Source of the DNA: Lachnospiraceae bacterium
GTDB lineage: Bacteria > Bacillota > Clostridia > Lachnospirales > Lachnospiraceae
Assembly (NCBI GenBank): GCA_028693705.1
Contig: JAQUUX010000013.1
Span: 1 to 46,695 of the forward strand
Reading direction: 5' to 3'
Length of the DNA stretch: 46,695 nucleotides
The notes under the pieces: generated by a model
Told to the model about the DNA's origin: nothing
Databases searched by the model: none
Seen by the model: only the letters and a program-made list of their open reading frames with translations
Position numbers and translations under genes: made by a program
Shown here: in pieces, positions 25,284-33,003 of the stretch
Numbering within the stretch: position 1 is the stretch's first letter
Layout: the number at the start of each line of letters is the position of its first letter

Positions 25284-26696
25284 ATGGCAGAAGTTGTTAA
25301 AAAACCGGTTGGAATAACCGAAACAATATTACGTGATGCACATCAGTCCCTGATTGCAACCAGAATGCCTACCGAATTCATGCTTCCTATCGCAGAGAAG
25401 ATGGATAAGGTTGGATATCATTCTGTAGAGTGCTGGGGTGGTGCAACTTTCGATGCGTCTCTTCGTTTCTTAAAAGAAGATCCATGGGAAAGACTTAGAA
25501 AATTAAGAAGTGCTTTCAAAAACACCAAATTACAGATGTTACTTCGTGGACAAAATATCCTCGGATATAGCCACTACGCAGATGACGTTGTAGAGTACTT
25601 CGTACAGAAGTCTATCTCCAACGGTATCGATATCATCCGTATTTTTGACTGTCTGAATGACTTAAGAAATATGGAAACTTCCGTAAAAGCAACCAAAAAA
25701 GAAGGCGGACATGCTCAGATCGCTCTGGCTTATACTTTAGGTGATGCTTATACAGAAGAATACTGGATGGACATTGCTAAGAGAATCGAAGATATGGGTG
25801 CTGATTCTATCTGTATCAAAGATATGGCTGGTCTTCTGGTTCCTTATGAAGCAGATCGTCTGGTTCGTGCTTTAAAGAGTGCTACCAAGTTACCGATCCA
25901 GTTACACACACATTACACATCAGGTGTTGCCAGCATGACATACTTAAAAGCTGTTGAAGCCGGTGTTGATGTAATTGACTGTGCAATGAGCCCACTTTCC
26001 ATGGGAACTTCACAGCCTGCAACAGAAGTTATGGTAGAAACCCTGAAAGGTACTCCTTTTGATACCGGTTACGATCAGGAACTTCTGGCTGAAATCGCTG
26101 ATTATTTCAGACCTTACAGAGAAGAGTGTCTTGCAAACGGCCTCTTAAATCCTAAGGTTATGGGTGTTAATATCAAAACTCTTCTGTACCAGGTACCAGG
26201 CGGTATGTTATCTAACATGGTTAGCCAGTTAAAGGAACAGAATGCAGAAGATAAGTACGATGAAGTTTTGGCAGAAATCCCAAGAGTTCGTAAGGACTTT
26301 GGTGAACCGCCGCTTGTTACTCCTTCTTCACAGATCGTTGGTACACAGGCTGTTATGAACGTATTAATGGGCGAGAGATATAAAATGGCAACAGGTCAGA
26401 CAAAGGATCTTGTATCCGGTAAATATGGCGCTACCATTAAGCCAATGAATGAAGAAGTTCGTAAGAAGATCATCGGTGATGGCGAAGTTATTACTTGCCG
26501 TCCTGCAGATTTAATTGAGCCACAGCTTGAGAAGTTTGAAGCAGAGATGAAAGAATGGAAGCAGCAGGATGAAGATGTATTATCCTATGCATTATTCCCA
26601 CAGGTTGCTCTTGATTTCTTCAAATACCGTCAGGCACAGCAGACTAAGGTTGATATGACCAAGGCTGACAGTGCTAACGGAGCTTATCCTGTATAA
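25284..26696 (+). CDS. Oxaloacetate decarboxylase alpha / 5S-type carboxyltransferase, without biotin domain
   Basis: 470 residues: a TIM-barrel carboxyltransferase plus a conserved C-terminal region, but no biotinyl domain, which is encoded separately at 23688-24056. Landmarks are ETILRDAHQSLIATRM near residue 13, IIRIFDCLNDLRN near 115, ADSICIKDMAGLL near 173 (the conserved Lys) and QLHTHYTSGVASMTY near 200 (the His-x-His zinc site). It should carry carboxyl groups between oxaloacetate/pyruvate and biotin, like the 5S subunit of transcarboxylase. Last gene of the operon; a hairpin follows 47 nt later. Confidence 0.92.
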   Translation: MAEVVKKPVGITETILRDAHQSLIATRMPTEFMLPIAEKMDKVGYHSVECWGGATFDASLRFLKEDPWERLRKLRSAFKNTKLQMLLRGQNILGYSHYADDVVEYFVQKSISNGIDIIRIFDCLNDLRNMETSVKATKKEGGHAQIALAYTLGDAYTEEYWMDIAKRIEDMGADSICIKDMAGLLVPYEADRLVRALKSATKLPIQLHTHYTSGVASMTYLKAVEAGVDVIDCAMSPLSMGTSQPATEVMVETLKGTPFDTGYDQELLAEIADYFRPYREECLANGLLNPKVMGVNIKTLLYQVPGGMLSNMVSQLKEQNAEDKYDEVLAEIPRVRKDFGEPPLVTPSSQIVGTQAVMNVLMGERYKMATGQTKDLVSGKYGATIKPMNEEVRKKIIGDGEVITCRPADLIEPQLEKFEAEMKEWKQQDEDVLSYALFPQVALDFFKYRQAQQTKVDMTKADSANGAYPV

Positions 26697-26700
26697 ATTA

Positions 26701-27034
26701 AACTGCAGATTAGCAACTTATAAGCAATAATAATTATAATGAGACGGCAATGGTGTGGGTGTGTATCCTTCCATTGCCGTTTACACGTATAAAAGCCACT
26801 AAATCATTCCATTTAGATTGCAGCTAACTACGCTAACGGAACCAATCGCCATCCTGGCTCTGAGGTTCCTTTCAAGCCATTTATGGCTTTGGCATCCTTG
26901 CCCGGAATAGCTGTGGTAACAGCTGGAATGATTAAGTGGCTTTAATACATGTTTACAGGCAATGGAAGGATACACACTCACACCACTGCCTGCTCTTTAC
27001 ATTATTATTCTTTTCAAATTGTCAATCTACAGTT
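26701..27034. repeat. Large imperfect palindromic element 1
   Basis: Core arms 26746-26811 and 26924-26990 are inverted copies, 8 differences over 67 aligned positions by eye. The symmetry continues outward through AATAATAAT-like sequence to the tips AACTGCAGATT (26701-26711) and AATCTACAGTT (27024-27034). The centre holds further hairpins: GGAACC with GGTTCC (26838-26867) and AAGCCA with TGGCTT (26874-26889). The left arm alone can fold as ACGGCAATGG (26744-26753) with CCATTGCCGT (26771-26780), which could terminate the decarboxylase operon. No open frame or transposase is inside. It could be a miniature mobile element or a structured RNA. Confidence 0.8.
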
Positions 27035-27120
27035 GCTCTGGTCGATAGCCAAGGCTCGACTGTTACAATTATTCGCTTGCTGTAACTGGAATCTTCGCCC
27101 CAGGGCACCACAAACTGCAG
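27027..27120. repeat. Linking hairpin between the two palindromic elements
   Basis: CTACAGTT (27027-27034) can pair with AACTGCAG (27113-27120), and GCTCTGG (27035-27041) with CCAGGGC (27100-27106). Inside, GTTACA (27062-27067) pairs with TGTAAC (27081-27086). It overlaps the ends of both large elements, so it is mutually exclusive with their outermost pairing. Confidence 0.5.
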
Positions 27121-27327
27121 CTTAAAGAAAATAAATATTGCGTAAAACGAGGTTCAGCCGTGTGTCGTATGCGAACAAGCACTGTAAACGCGTCTGTACT
27201 TAGTTCGCGTCATGTGCGAACTTATGTACAGCTACGTGTTTACTGTAGAGAGAACGGGCTTGTGAGCATATGATACACGGCTGAACCGTCCCTTTGCAGC
27301 AATTGTCATTTCATTAACCTGCAGTTT
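27112..27327. repeat. Large imperfect palindromic element 2
   Basis: GGTTCAGCCG (27151-27160) pairs with CGGCTGAACC (27278-27287). The pairing continues inward through CAAGC, ACTGTAAAC and CTGTAC blocks to the tip AGTTCGC (27202-27208) with GCGAACT (27216-27222), leaving a 7-nt loop. The right arm has about 11 extra bases. Outward, symmetry reaches AAACTGCAG (27112-27120) and CTGCAGTTT (27319-27327). The ends resemble those of element 1, suggesting one family. No coding capacity is seen. Confidence 0.8.
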
Positions 27328-27331
27328 TAAC

Positions 27332-27380
27332 TTGTATCTTGGTGTTGAGCGTGCTAGAATATAAAATAACAGACGTTATT
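27332..27380 (+). promoter_or_regulatory. Putative promoter and operator of the TetR gene
   Basis: TTGTAT (27332-27337) and TAGAAT (27355-27360) are 17 nt apart. Just downstream, AATAAC (27365-27370) and GTTATT (27375-27380) form a perfect inverted repeat with a 4-nt centre, where a bound TetR dimer would block transcription. This suggests self-repression. Confidence 0.5.
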
Positions 27381-27417
27381 TGAATCAACTAAAGAGATAG
27401 CAGGGAAAGGATTGTAT

Positions 27418-27969
27418 ATGCCCAGAAAAGAAAGCATTACCAGGCAGGCGATATTTGATGCTGCCTTCGCCATGTTAAGAGAAGAAGGAATTGAGAATGT
27501 AACGGCCAGGAAACTGGCTGCTAAAATAGGCTGTTCAACACAGCCCATATTTCGTGTATATAAAAATATGGACGAACTGCAGGCTGCTGCATATGAACAG
27601 GCGGCAGTTTTCCTTGCGACATACTGCAATGAGTACGGTGAAAAAGCCAAAGAACCTTTTGTGAATTTAGGGATGGCTTATATCAGTTTCGCAGCTGCAG
27701 AGAAGAATTTGTTTCGTCTGCTATTTTTATCAAAGCAAACTTATGCCAAGAGTATGTATGAATTGTTAAACGGAGAAAGAGGAGCTGTCAGCAATGAATT
27801 GCAGAAAGCAACTGTTTTGGGTTGCAAGGATCCGGGAGAATTGTTTACTAAGATGTGGATTTTTATCCATGGTGCTGCCAGCATGACACTGACTGGCGAT
27901 TATGATCTGGGGGAAGAGGAAACCTGTAAACTCTTAATCAAATCCTACCAGGCTTTTTCTAACTGTTAA
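27418..27969 (+). CDS. TetR-family transcriptional regulator
   Basis: 183 residues from the ATG at 27418 (AAAGGA six bases upstream; the TTG at 27412 abuts it). The N-terminal helix-turn-helix reads TRQAIFDAAFAMLREEGIEN then VTARKLAAKIGCSTQPIFRVYKNMDEL, a typical TetR DNA-binding domain. The all-helical C-terminal ligand domain contains AEKNLFRLLFL near residue 100. It likely represses its own promoter at a palindrome over 27365-27380. No divergent efflux pump is next to it; the following genes are a second regulator and a flavoprotein, so its other targets are unclear. Confidence 0.9.
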   Translation: MPRKESITRQAIFDAAFAMLREEGIENVTARKLAAKIGCSTQPIFRVYKNMDELQAAAYEQAAVFLATYCNEYGEKAKEPFVNLGMAYISFAAAEKNLFRLLFLSKQTYAKSMYELLNGERGAVSNELQKATVLGCKDPGELFTKMWIFIHGAASMTLTGDYDLGEEETCKLLIKSYQAFSNC

Positions 27970-27979
27970 AAAGGTATGA

Positions 27980-28933
27980 ATGGAGAATATGATGATAGAG
28001 AATACAAATGAAATTGCAAGCAGTGATATTATTACCAGAATGAATGACGGTTTTGCTAAAATGAGCAAAGGTCAGAAAGCAATTTCTGCTTTTATATCGG
28101 ATCATTATGAAGAGGCTGTCTTTATGACAGCTGCAAAACTTGGGGACAGCGTTGGCGTAAGTGAATCTACGGTTGTAAGATTTGCGGCTGAACTTGGATA
28201 TGATGGCTATCCCGAATTTCAAAATGCTTTACAAGTATGGGTGAAAAACAAACTGAATTCGGTCCAGAAAATGGACGCTAAATATGGAAACAGCTCTCAG
28301 TCAGAGATTTTGAATGCAGTTCTTTCTTCCGATATGGAAAAGATTCAGGACACTATGCAAAAACTGGATCCGGCTGCATTTGATGCTGCGGTTGAGATGA
28401 TTCTTGCAGCACGTAAAATTTATGTTGTGGGACTTAGAAGCTGTGAACCTTTGGCTAATTTCTTAAGCTTTTACCTGAATATGATCAGGGATAATGTGCA
28501 GCTTATTAATACCACAAGTGTGTCCGAAATGTTTGAACAGATGATACGTATCGGCGATAGTGATGCGATCATAGGTATCAGTTTTCCAAGATATTCCATG
28601 AGAACCTTGAAAGCTATGGAATTTGCAAGTGACAGAAATGCCAAGGTTATTACGATTACAGATTCTGTGCATTCACCGATGAATCTGTATTCTTCCTGTA
28701 ATCTGCTGGCCAGAAGTGATATGGTTTCCATCGTGGATTCTCTGGTGGCACCGCTTAGTGTAATCAATGCGCTGGTAGTGGCTCTGTGTATGAAACGTCC
28801 CGACGTGGTAAAACAGGATCTGGAAACACTGGAATACACATGGAATAACTATCAGGTATATTTGAATGACGAAATTAATTTTATAAATGAAGATAAAATG
28901 CTTCGTAATCCGCTTTGGAAGGAAACGAAATAA
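27980..28933 (+). CDS. MurR/RpiR-family transcriptional regulator
   Basis: 317 residues. The N-terminal HTH_6 domain shows MSKGQKAISAFI, AAKLGDSVGVSESTVVRFAAELGY and GYPEFQNAL. The C-terminal SIS domain, which binds phosphosugars, begins near residue 130 with AARKIYVVGLRSCEPLANF and contains DAIIGISFPRYSMRT. RpiR proteins usually sense phosphorylated sugars or amino sugars. The start is ambiguous: ATG codons at 27980, 27989 and 27992 each have a possible ribosome site. It ends 1 nt before the next start codon, so it is coupled to the flavoprotein gene. Confidence 0.9.
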   Translation: MENMMIENTNEIASSDIITRMNDGFAKMSKGQKAISAFISDHYEEAVFMTAAKLGDSVGVSESTVVRFAAELGYDGYPEFQNALQVWVKNKLNSVQKMDAKYGNSSQSEILNAVLSSDMEKIQDTMQKLDPAAFDAAVEMILAARKIYVVGLRSCEPLANFLSFYLNMIRDNVQLINTTSVSEMFEQMIRIGDSDAIIGISFPRYSMRTLKAMEFASDRNAKVITITDSVHSPMNLYSSCNLLARSDMVSIVDSLVAPLSVINALVVALCMKRPDVVKQDLETLEYTWNNYQVYLNDEINFINEDKMLRNPLWKETK

Positions 28934-28934
28934 T

Positions 28935-30194
28935 ATGAGCAAAGTTTTGGTGATCGGTGGTGGTGCTGCCGGAATGATGGCGGCATATGCTGCGGCTGAG
29001 TCAGGACATCAGGTTACTTTAATAGAAAAAAATGAGAAACTTGGAAAAAAAGTATACATTACAGGGAAAGGCAGATGCAACGTTACCAATGCCTGTGCCA
29101 CTGAGGATTTTTTTAATCAGGTTGTTACCAATAAAAAATTTCTGTATAGTGCACTTTATCAGTTTGACACGGACAGACTGATGAATTTACTGGAGGAAAA
29201 TGGCTGCAAATTGAAAGTTGAACGTGGAGGAAGAGTTTTCCCGGTCTCGGATCATGCTTCAGATATCATAGGTGCAATGAAACGTATTTTAAATCGTCAA
29301 AAAGTGGAGATTATGCTGTTGACGGAGGTTGAAAAGCTTCTTGTAAAAGATCAGGAGATGAAAGGTGTAGTTTTAAAAAATGGAGAAACAATCACAGCAG
29401 ATGCTGTAATTGTTTCAACGGGTGGATTATCCTATGAAACAACCGGCTCCACGGGAGATGGGTTTAAATTTGCAAAAGATAATAAAATTGCAGTCACAGA
29501 AACTGTACCATCTCTTGTTCCATTAGAAACAGCGGAGAAGTGGTGCCAAAAATTACAGGGGCTGTCTCTTAAAAACGTTGCGTTAAAACTTTTAGTTGAT
29601 GGAAAAGAAAAGTACAATGGTTTTGGGGAGATGCTGTTTACCCATTTCGGAGTCAGCGGTCCCCTTGCTTTGACCGCCAGTTGCTATTATTATTCAGCTG
29701 TGAAGCAGGCAATGAAAAAGAAAAAAGATGGTACTCCTGCAGAAGTGAAGTTGTCTCTGGATTTAAAGCCGGCTCTGACTGCTGAACAGTTGGATAAAAG
29801 AATTCTAAGAGACTTTGAATCGGAACAAAATAAAGCCTTTAAAAATGCATTAAATGGACTATATCCATCTAAGATGGTGCCCGTTATGATAGAATTATCG
29901 GGAATTGATCCGGAGCAAAAGGTAAATCTGGTTACAAGGGAACAAAGGCAGAAACTGGTAAGTCTGACGAAGGATTTGCGAATAACCGTTACCGGAACAA
30001 GGGATTTCAAGGAAGCAATTATTACCCAGGGGGGTGTTTCCGTGAAGGAGATTAACCCGTCAACCATGGAGTCAAAAAAGGTAAAGGGACTTTTTTTTGC
30101 GGGAGAAGTTTTGGATGTGGATGCTTTTACCGGTGGCTTTAATCTGCAAATTGCATGGTCTACCGGATATTTAGCCGGAAACAGTATTTCATAA
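28935..30194 (+). CDS. BaiN/HI0933-family NAD(P)/FAD-dependent oxidoreductase
   Basis: 419 residues from the ATG at 28935. The N-terminal dinucleotide motif VLVIGGGAAGMMAAYAAAE is followed by GKKVYITGKGRCNVTNAC, which is characteristic of the HI0933-like flavoproteins. The FAD-binding end has GLFFAGEVLDVDAFTGGFN and the final IAWSTGYLAG. Physiological substrates of most members are unknown; one relative, BaiN, has been linked to bile-acid reduction. A tract of eight T residues at 30091-30098 is read in frame, a useful contrast with the disrupted poly-T tracts near 17661 and 18126. cmk follows. Confidence 0.9.
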   Translation: MSKVLVIGGGAAGMMAAYAAAESGHQVTLIEKNEKLGKKVYITGKGRCNVTNACATEDFFNQVVTNKKFLYSALYQFDTDRLMNLLEENGCKLKVERGGRVFPVSDHASDIIGAMKRILNRQKVEIMLLTEVEKLLVKDQEMKGVVLKNGETITADAVIVSTGGLSYETTGSTGDGFKFAKDNKIAVTETVPSLVPLETAEKWCQKLQGLSLKNVALKLLVDGKEKYNGFGEMLFTHFGVSGPLALTASCYYYSAVKQAMKKKKDGTPAEVKLSLDLKPALTAEQLDKRILRDFESEQNKAFKNALNGLYPSKMVPVMIELSGIDPEQKVNLVTREQRQKLVSLTKDLRITVTGTRDFKEAIITQGGVSVKEINPSTMESKKVKGLFFAGEVLDVDAFTGGFNLQIAWSTGYLAGNSIS

Positions 30195-30230
30195 AGAAAA
30201 TTGAGTATATATGGAAAGGAAATAAAAAAT

Positions 30231-30887
30231 ATGAGTTATAGTATTGCAATCGATGGACCAGCCGGTGCCGGCAAAAGTACCATTGCGAAAATTATTGCCA
30301 GAAAAAAAGGATTTATTTATGTGGATACGGGAGCAATGTACCGTGCCATGGCTTTGTTTATGCTAAGAAATGGTATAAAACCGGAGGAAACGGATAAAAT
30401 TAGTGCCAAATGCAGGGAAGCTGATATTACGATTCAGTATAAGAATGGGGAACAGGTGGTTCTCTTAAACGGTGAAAATGTAAATGGCCTGATCCGCACG
30501 GAAGAAGTGGGAAATATGGCATCCTCCAGCAGCGTAAACGGAGATGTGCGCCGCAAACTGGTGGAATTACAGCAGCAACTTGCAAAAACAGCTGACGTGG
30601 TAATGGATGGCAGAGATATTGGAACCTGTGTATTACCACAGGCTGACATAAAAATTTATTTAACAGCCAGTAGCAATGTACGTGCAAAGAGAAGATATAA
30701 CGAACTTCGAGGGAAAGGCATTGACTGTGATATGGAGCAGATCGAGTCTGATATCATAGAACGGGATCACCGGGATATGACAAGAGAGATATCACCATTA
30801 AAACAAGCAGAGGATGCTGTGCTGGTAGATTCTTCCGATATGACAATTGAGGAAGTTGCGGATAAAATTATTAGTCTATGCAAGTGA
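30231..30887 (+). CDS. cmk: Cytidylate kinase
   Basis: 218 residues from the ATG at 30231, with AAAGGA upstream. It phosphorylates CMP/dCMP with ATP. The P-loop is DGPAGAGKST (near residue 8), then YVDTGAMYRAMAL, the NMP-binding insert with VMDGRDIGTCVLP near residue 130, and the lid region with RDHRDMTREISPL near residue 178. It heads the cmk-ispH-S1 order that is common in Clostridia. The gap to ispH is 78 nt. Confidence 0.96.
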   Translation: MSYSIAIDGPAGAGKSTIAKIIARKKGFIYVDTGAMYRAMALFMLRNGIKPEETDKISAKCREADITIQYKNGEQVVLLNGENVNGLIRTEEVGNMASSSSVNGDVRRKLVELQQQLAKTADVVMDGRDIGTCVLPQADIKIYLTASSNVRAKRRYNELRGKGIDCDMEQIESDIIERDHRDMTREISPLKQAEDAVLVDSSDMTIEEVADKIISLCK

Positions 30888-30965
30888 GCGTGCCGGGATA
30901 ATCGATCCGATGATAATATATAAAGTGAAAAATGCAATAAATAACAGCAATTAAAGGAGCAGCAA

Positions 30966-31811
30966 ATGGAAGTCAGACTTGCAGAACATGCCGGTTTTTG
31001 CTTTGGCGTGAAACGTGCGGTGGATACGGTGTATGAACAGATCAAAACAGGTAAGAAAATCTATACCTACGGTCCCATTATTCATAATGAAGAAGTGGTA
31101 AAGGATTTAAAGGATAAAGGGGTAAATGTATTAAATTCCAGAGAGGAACTGGAGGCATTGGAAGATGGCTGCGTGATTATCAGATCCCATGGAGTAGAGA
31201 AAAACATTTATCAATTGATCGTGCAAAAAGGATTGGAATGCGTGGATGCCACATGTCCGTTCGTGAAGCGTATTCATCAGACTGTTGAAAAGGAAAGCCA
31301 GGATGGTAAACAGATCGTAATCATAGGAAATGACGGGCATCCGGAGGTAGAAGGAATCAAAGGATGGTCTGTGTCACCGGCAGTGGTTTTAGGAACTCCG
31401 GAAGAAGCAGATAAATTTATTCCGGAGAAGAAAGAGGTCTGCATTGTTTCTCAAACGACATTTAACTACAACAAATTTCAAGATTTAGTTGAAATTATTC
31501 AGAAAAAAGGTTACAATGCTAGTGTTGTGAATACTATATGCAATGCAACAGAGGAAAGACAGACGGAGGCTCGAGAAATCGCAGCGATGGCCGACGCGAT
31601 GATTGTAGTAGGTGGGGCCCACAGTTCTAATACGCAGAAGCTGTTTGAAATCTGTAAAAAAGAGTGTGAGAACACATATTTCATTCAAACACTTGAAGAT
31701 TTGCATTTAGAACTACCAAAAACCGTTGGCTTGGTGGGGATCACTGCCGGGGCGTCAACCCCAAACTATATTATCGAGGAGGTTCAAAATTATGTCAGAA
31801 CAGACTTTTGA
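30966..31811 (+). CDS. ispH: 4-hydroxy-3-methylbut-2-enyl diphosphate reductase
   Basis: 281 residues. IspH (LytB) makes IPP and DMAPP in the last step of the MEP isoprenoid pathway using an iron-sulfur cluster. The three cluster cysteines are Cys12 (AGFCFGVKRAV), Cys97 (DATCPFVKRIH) and Cys192 (NTICNATEERQ). AAAGGAG precedes the ATG. In many Clostridia IspH is fused to ribosomal protein S1; here the two are separate genes whose ends overlap by 20 nt in different frames. Confidence 0.97.
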   Translation: MEVRLAEHAGFCFGVKRAVDTVYEQIKTGKKIYTYGPIIHNEEVVKDLKDKGVNVLNSREELEALEDGCVIIRSHGVEKNIYQLIVQKGLECVDATCPFVKRIHQTVEKESQDGKQIVIIGNDGHPEVEGIKGWSVSPAVVLGTPEEADKFIPEKKEVCIVSQTTFNYNKFQDLVEIIQKKGYNASVVNTICNATEERQTEAREIAAMADAMIVVGGAHSSNTQKLFEICKKECENTYFIQTLEDLHLELPKTVGLVGITAGASTPNYIIEEVQNYVRTDF

Positions 31812-32925
31812 ACAAATGTTAGAAGAATCACTAAAGACAATTCATACAGGAGAGGTAGTTGAAGGTACAGTCATTGACGTGAAACCGGAAGAGATCATTT
31901 TAAACATTGGTTATAAATCCGACGGTATTCTTACGAAAAATGAATACACAAACGAGTCAAATGTTGATCTTACAACTGTTGCTAAAATTGGCGATACAAT
32001 GGAAGTGAAAGTCCTGAAAGTGAATGACGGAGAGGGACAGGTACTTTTAACATATAAGAGACTTGCTGCAGACCGTGGTAACAAACGTATTGAAGAAGCT
32101 TATAACAATAAGGAAGTATTAACAGCTAAGGTTGCACAGGTACTTGACGGTGGATTAAGTGTCATCGTTGATGAAGTTAGAATTTTCATTCCTGCAAGTC
32201 TTGTATCAGATTCCTATGAAAAGGATCTTACAAAATATGCCGGACAGGATATCGAATTTGTTATCAGTGAATACAATCCTAAGAGAAGAAGATACATTGG
32301 TGATCGCAAACAGCTTCTCATGGCTGAAAAAGCAAAGAAACAGGAAGCTTTATTTGCAAAGATCAAACCGGGCGATGTAGTCGATGGTGTTGTTAAGAAT
32401 GTAACTGATTTTGGTGCATTTATCGATCTTGGCGGAGCTGATGGATTACTTCATATTTCCGAAATGTCATGGGGAAGAGTTGAGAATCCTAAGAAGGTAT
32501 TTAAGGTTGGAGACAATGCAACCGTATTAATCAAAGGAATTGATGGCAATAAGATTGCTCTCAGCATGAAATTTGATGATCAGAATCCTTGGAAAGATGC
32601 AGCTTCTAAATTCGCTGCCGGTAATATTGTAACCGGACGTGTTGCTCGTATGACTGACTTTGGTGCTTTCGTAGAGCTTGAGCTGGGTGTGGATGCATTA
32701 CTTCATGTTTCCCAGATTTCTAAAGATCATATTGAAAAGCCAAGTGATGCTTTAAGCGTTGGTGATGAAGTGACTGCAAAGGTTGTTGATTTTAATGAAA
32801 CTGATAGAAAAATCAGCTTAAGCGTAAAAGCAATGTTTGCTCCTGAACCAAAGGAAGAGCCTGAAGAAGATGCAGATGTTGTTTCTGTAGATATCGAGAA
32901 GGCAATTGCTGATCAGGAAAACTAA
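31792..32925 (+). CDS. rpsA: S1-domain protein (30S ribosomal protein S1-like)
   Basis: 377 residues from the ATG at 31792, which has GAGGAGG upstream inside ispH. Four S1 RNA-binding domains can be read, starting near residues 18 (GEVVEGTVIDVKPEEI), 100 (LTAKVAQVLDGGLSVIV), 188 (GDVVDGVVKNVTDFGAFIDL) and 276 (NIVTGRVARMTDFGAFVEL). The tail is acidic. This four-domain form is usual for Firmicute S1-like proteins, which help mRNA binding but are shorter than E. coli S1. It overlaps ispH and is followed by a hairpin. Confidence 0.93.
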   Translation: MSEQTFEQMLEESLKTIHTGEVVEGTVIDVKPEEIILNIGYKSDGILTKNEYTNESNVDLTTVAKIGDTMEVKVLKVNDGEGQVLLTYKRLAADRGNKRIEEAYNNKEVLTAKVAQVLDGGLSVIVDEVRIFIPASLVSDSYEKDLTKYAGQDIEFVISEYNPKRRRYIGDRKQLLMAEKAKKQEALFAKIKPGDVVDGVVKNVTDFGAFIDLGGADGLLHISEMSWGRVENPKKVFKVGDNATVLIKGIDGNKIALSMKFDDQNPWKDAASKFAAGNIVTGRVARMTDFGAFVELELGVDALLHVSQISKDHIEKPSDALSVGDEVTAKVVDFNETDRKISLSVKAMFAPEPKEEPEEDADVVSVDIEKAIADQEN

Positions 32926-32950
32926 TATTTAATAAAGAACAAAAGAGGGG

Positions 32951-32979
32951 GATACGCAGGCATATTATGTCTGCGTATC
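32951..32979 (+). other. Hairpin between the S1-domain gene and cheR
   Basis: GATACGCAG (32951-32959) pairs perfectly with CTGCGTATC (32971-32979) over an 11-nt loop. The following ATTACATTT is only weakly T-rich, so it may act as a leaky terminator or mRNA-stabilising stem. Confidence 0.55.
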
Positions 32980-33003
32980 ATTACATTTAAGGGGTGGACA
33001 CTT

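Noticed and set aside
26838-26889. Hairpins in element 1 as a tRNA or tmRNA
   Set aside because: No acceptor stem, T-loop or anticodon arm can be drawn; the hairpins are part of a larger palindrome.
26697-27417. Retron or diversity-generating element
   Set aside because: No reverse transcriptase gene is nearby and the layout is symmetric rather than msr/msd-like.
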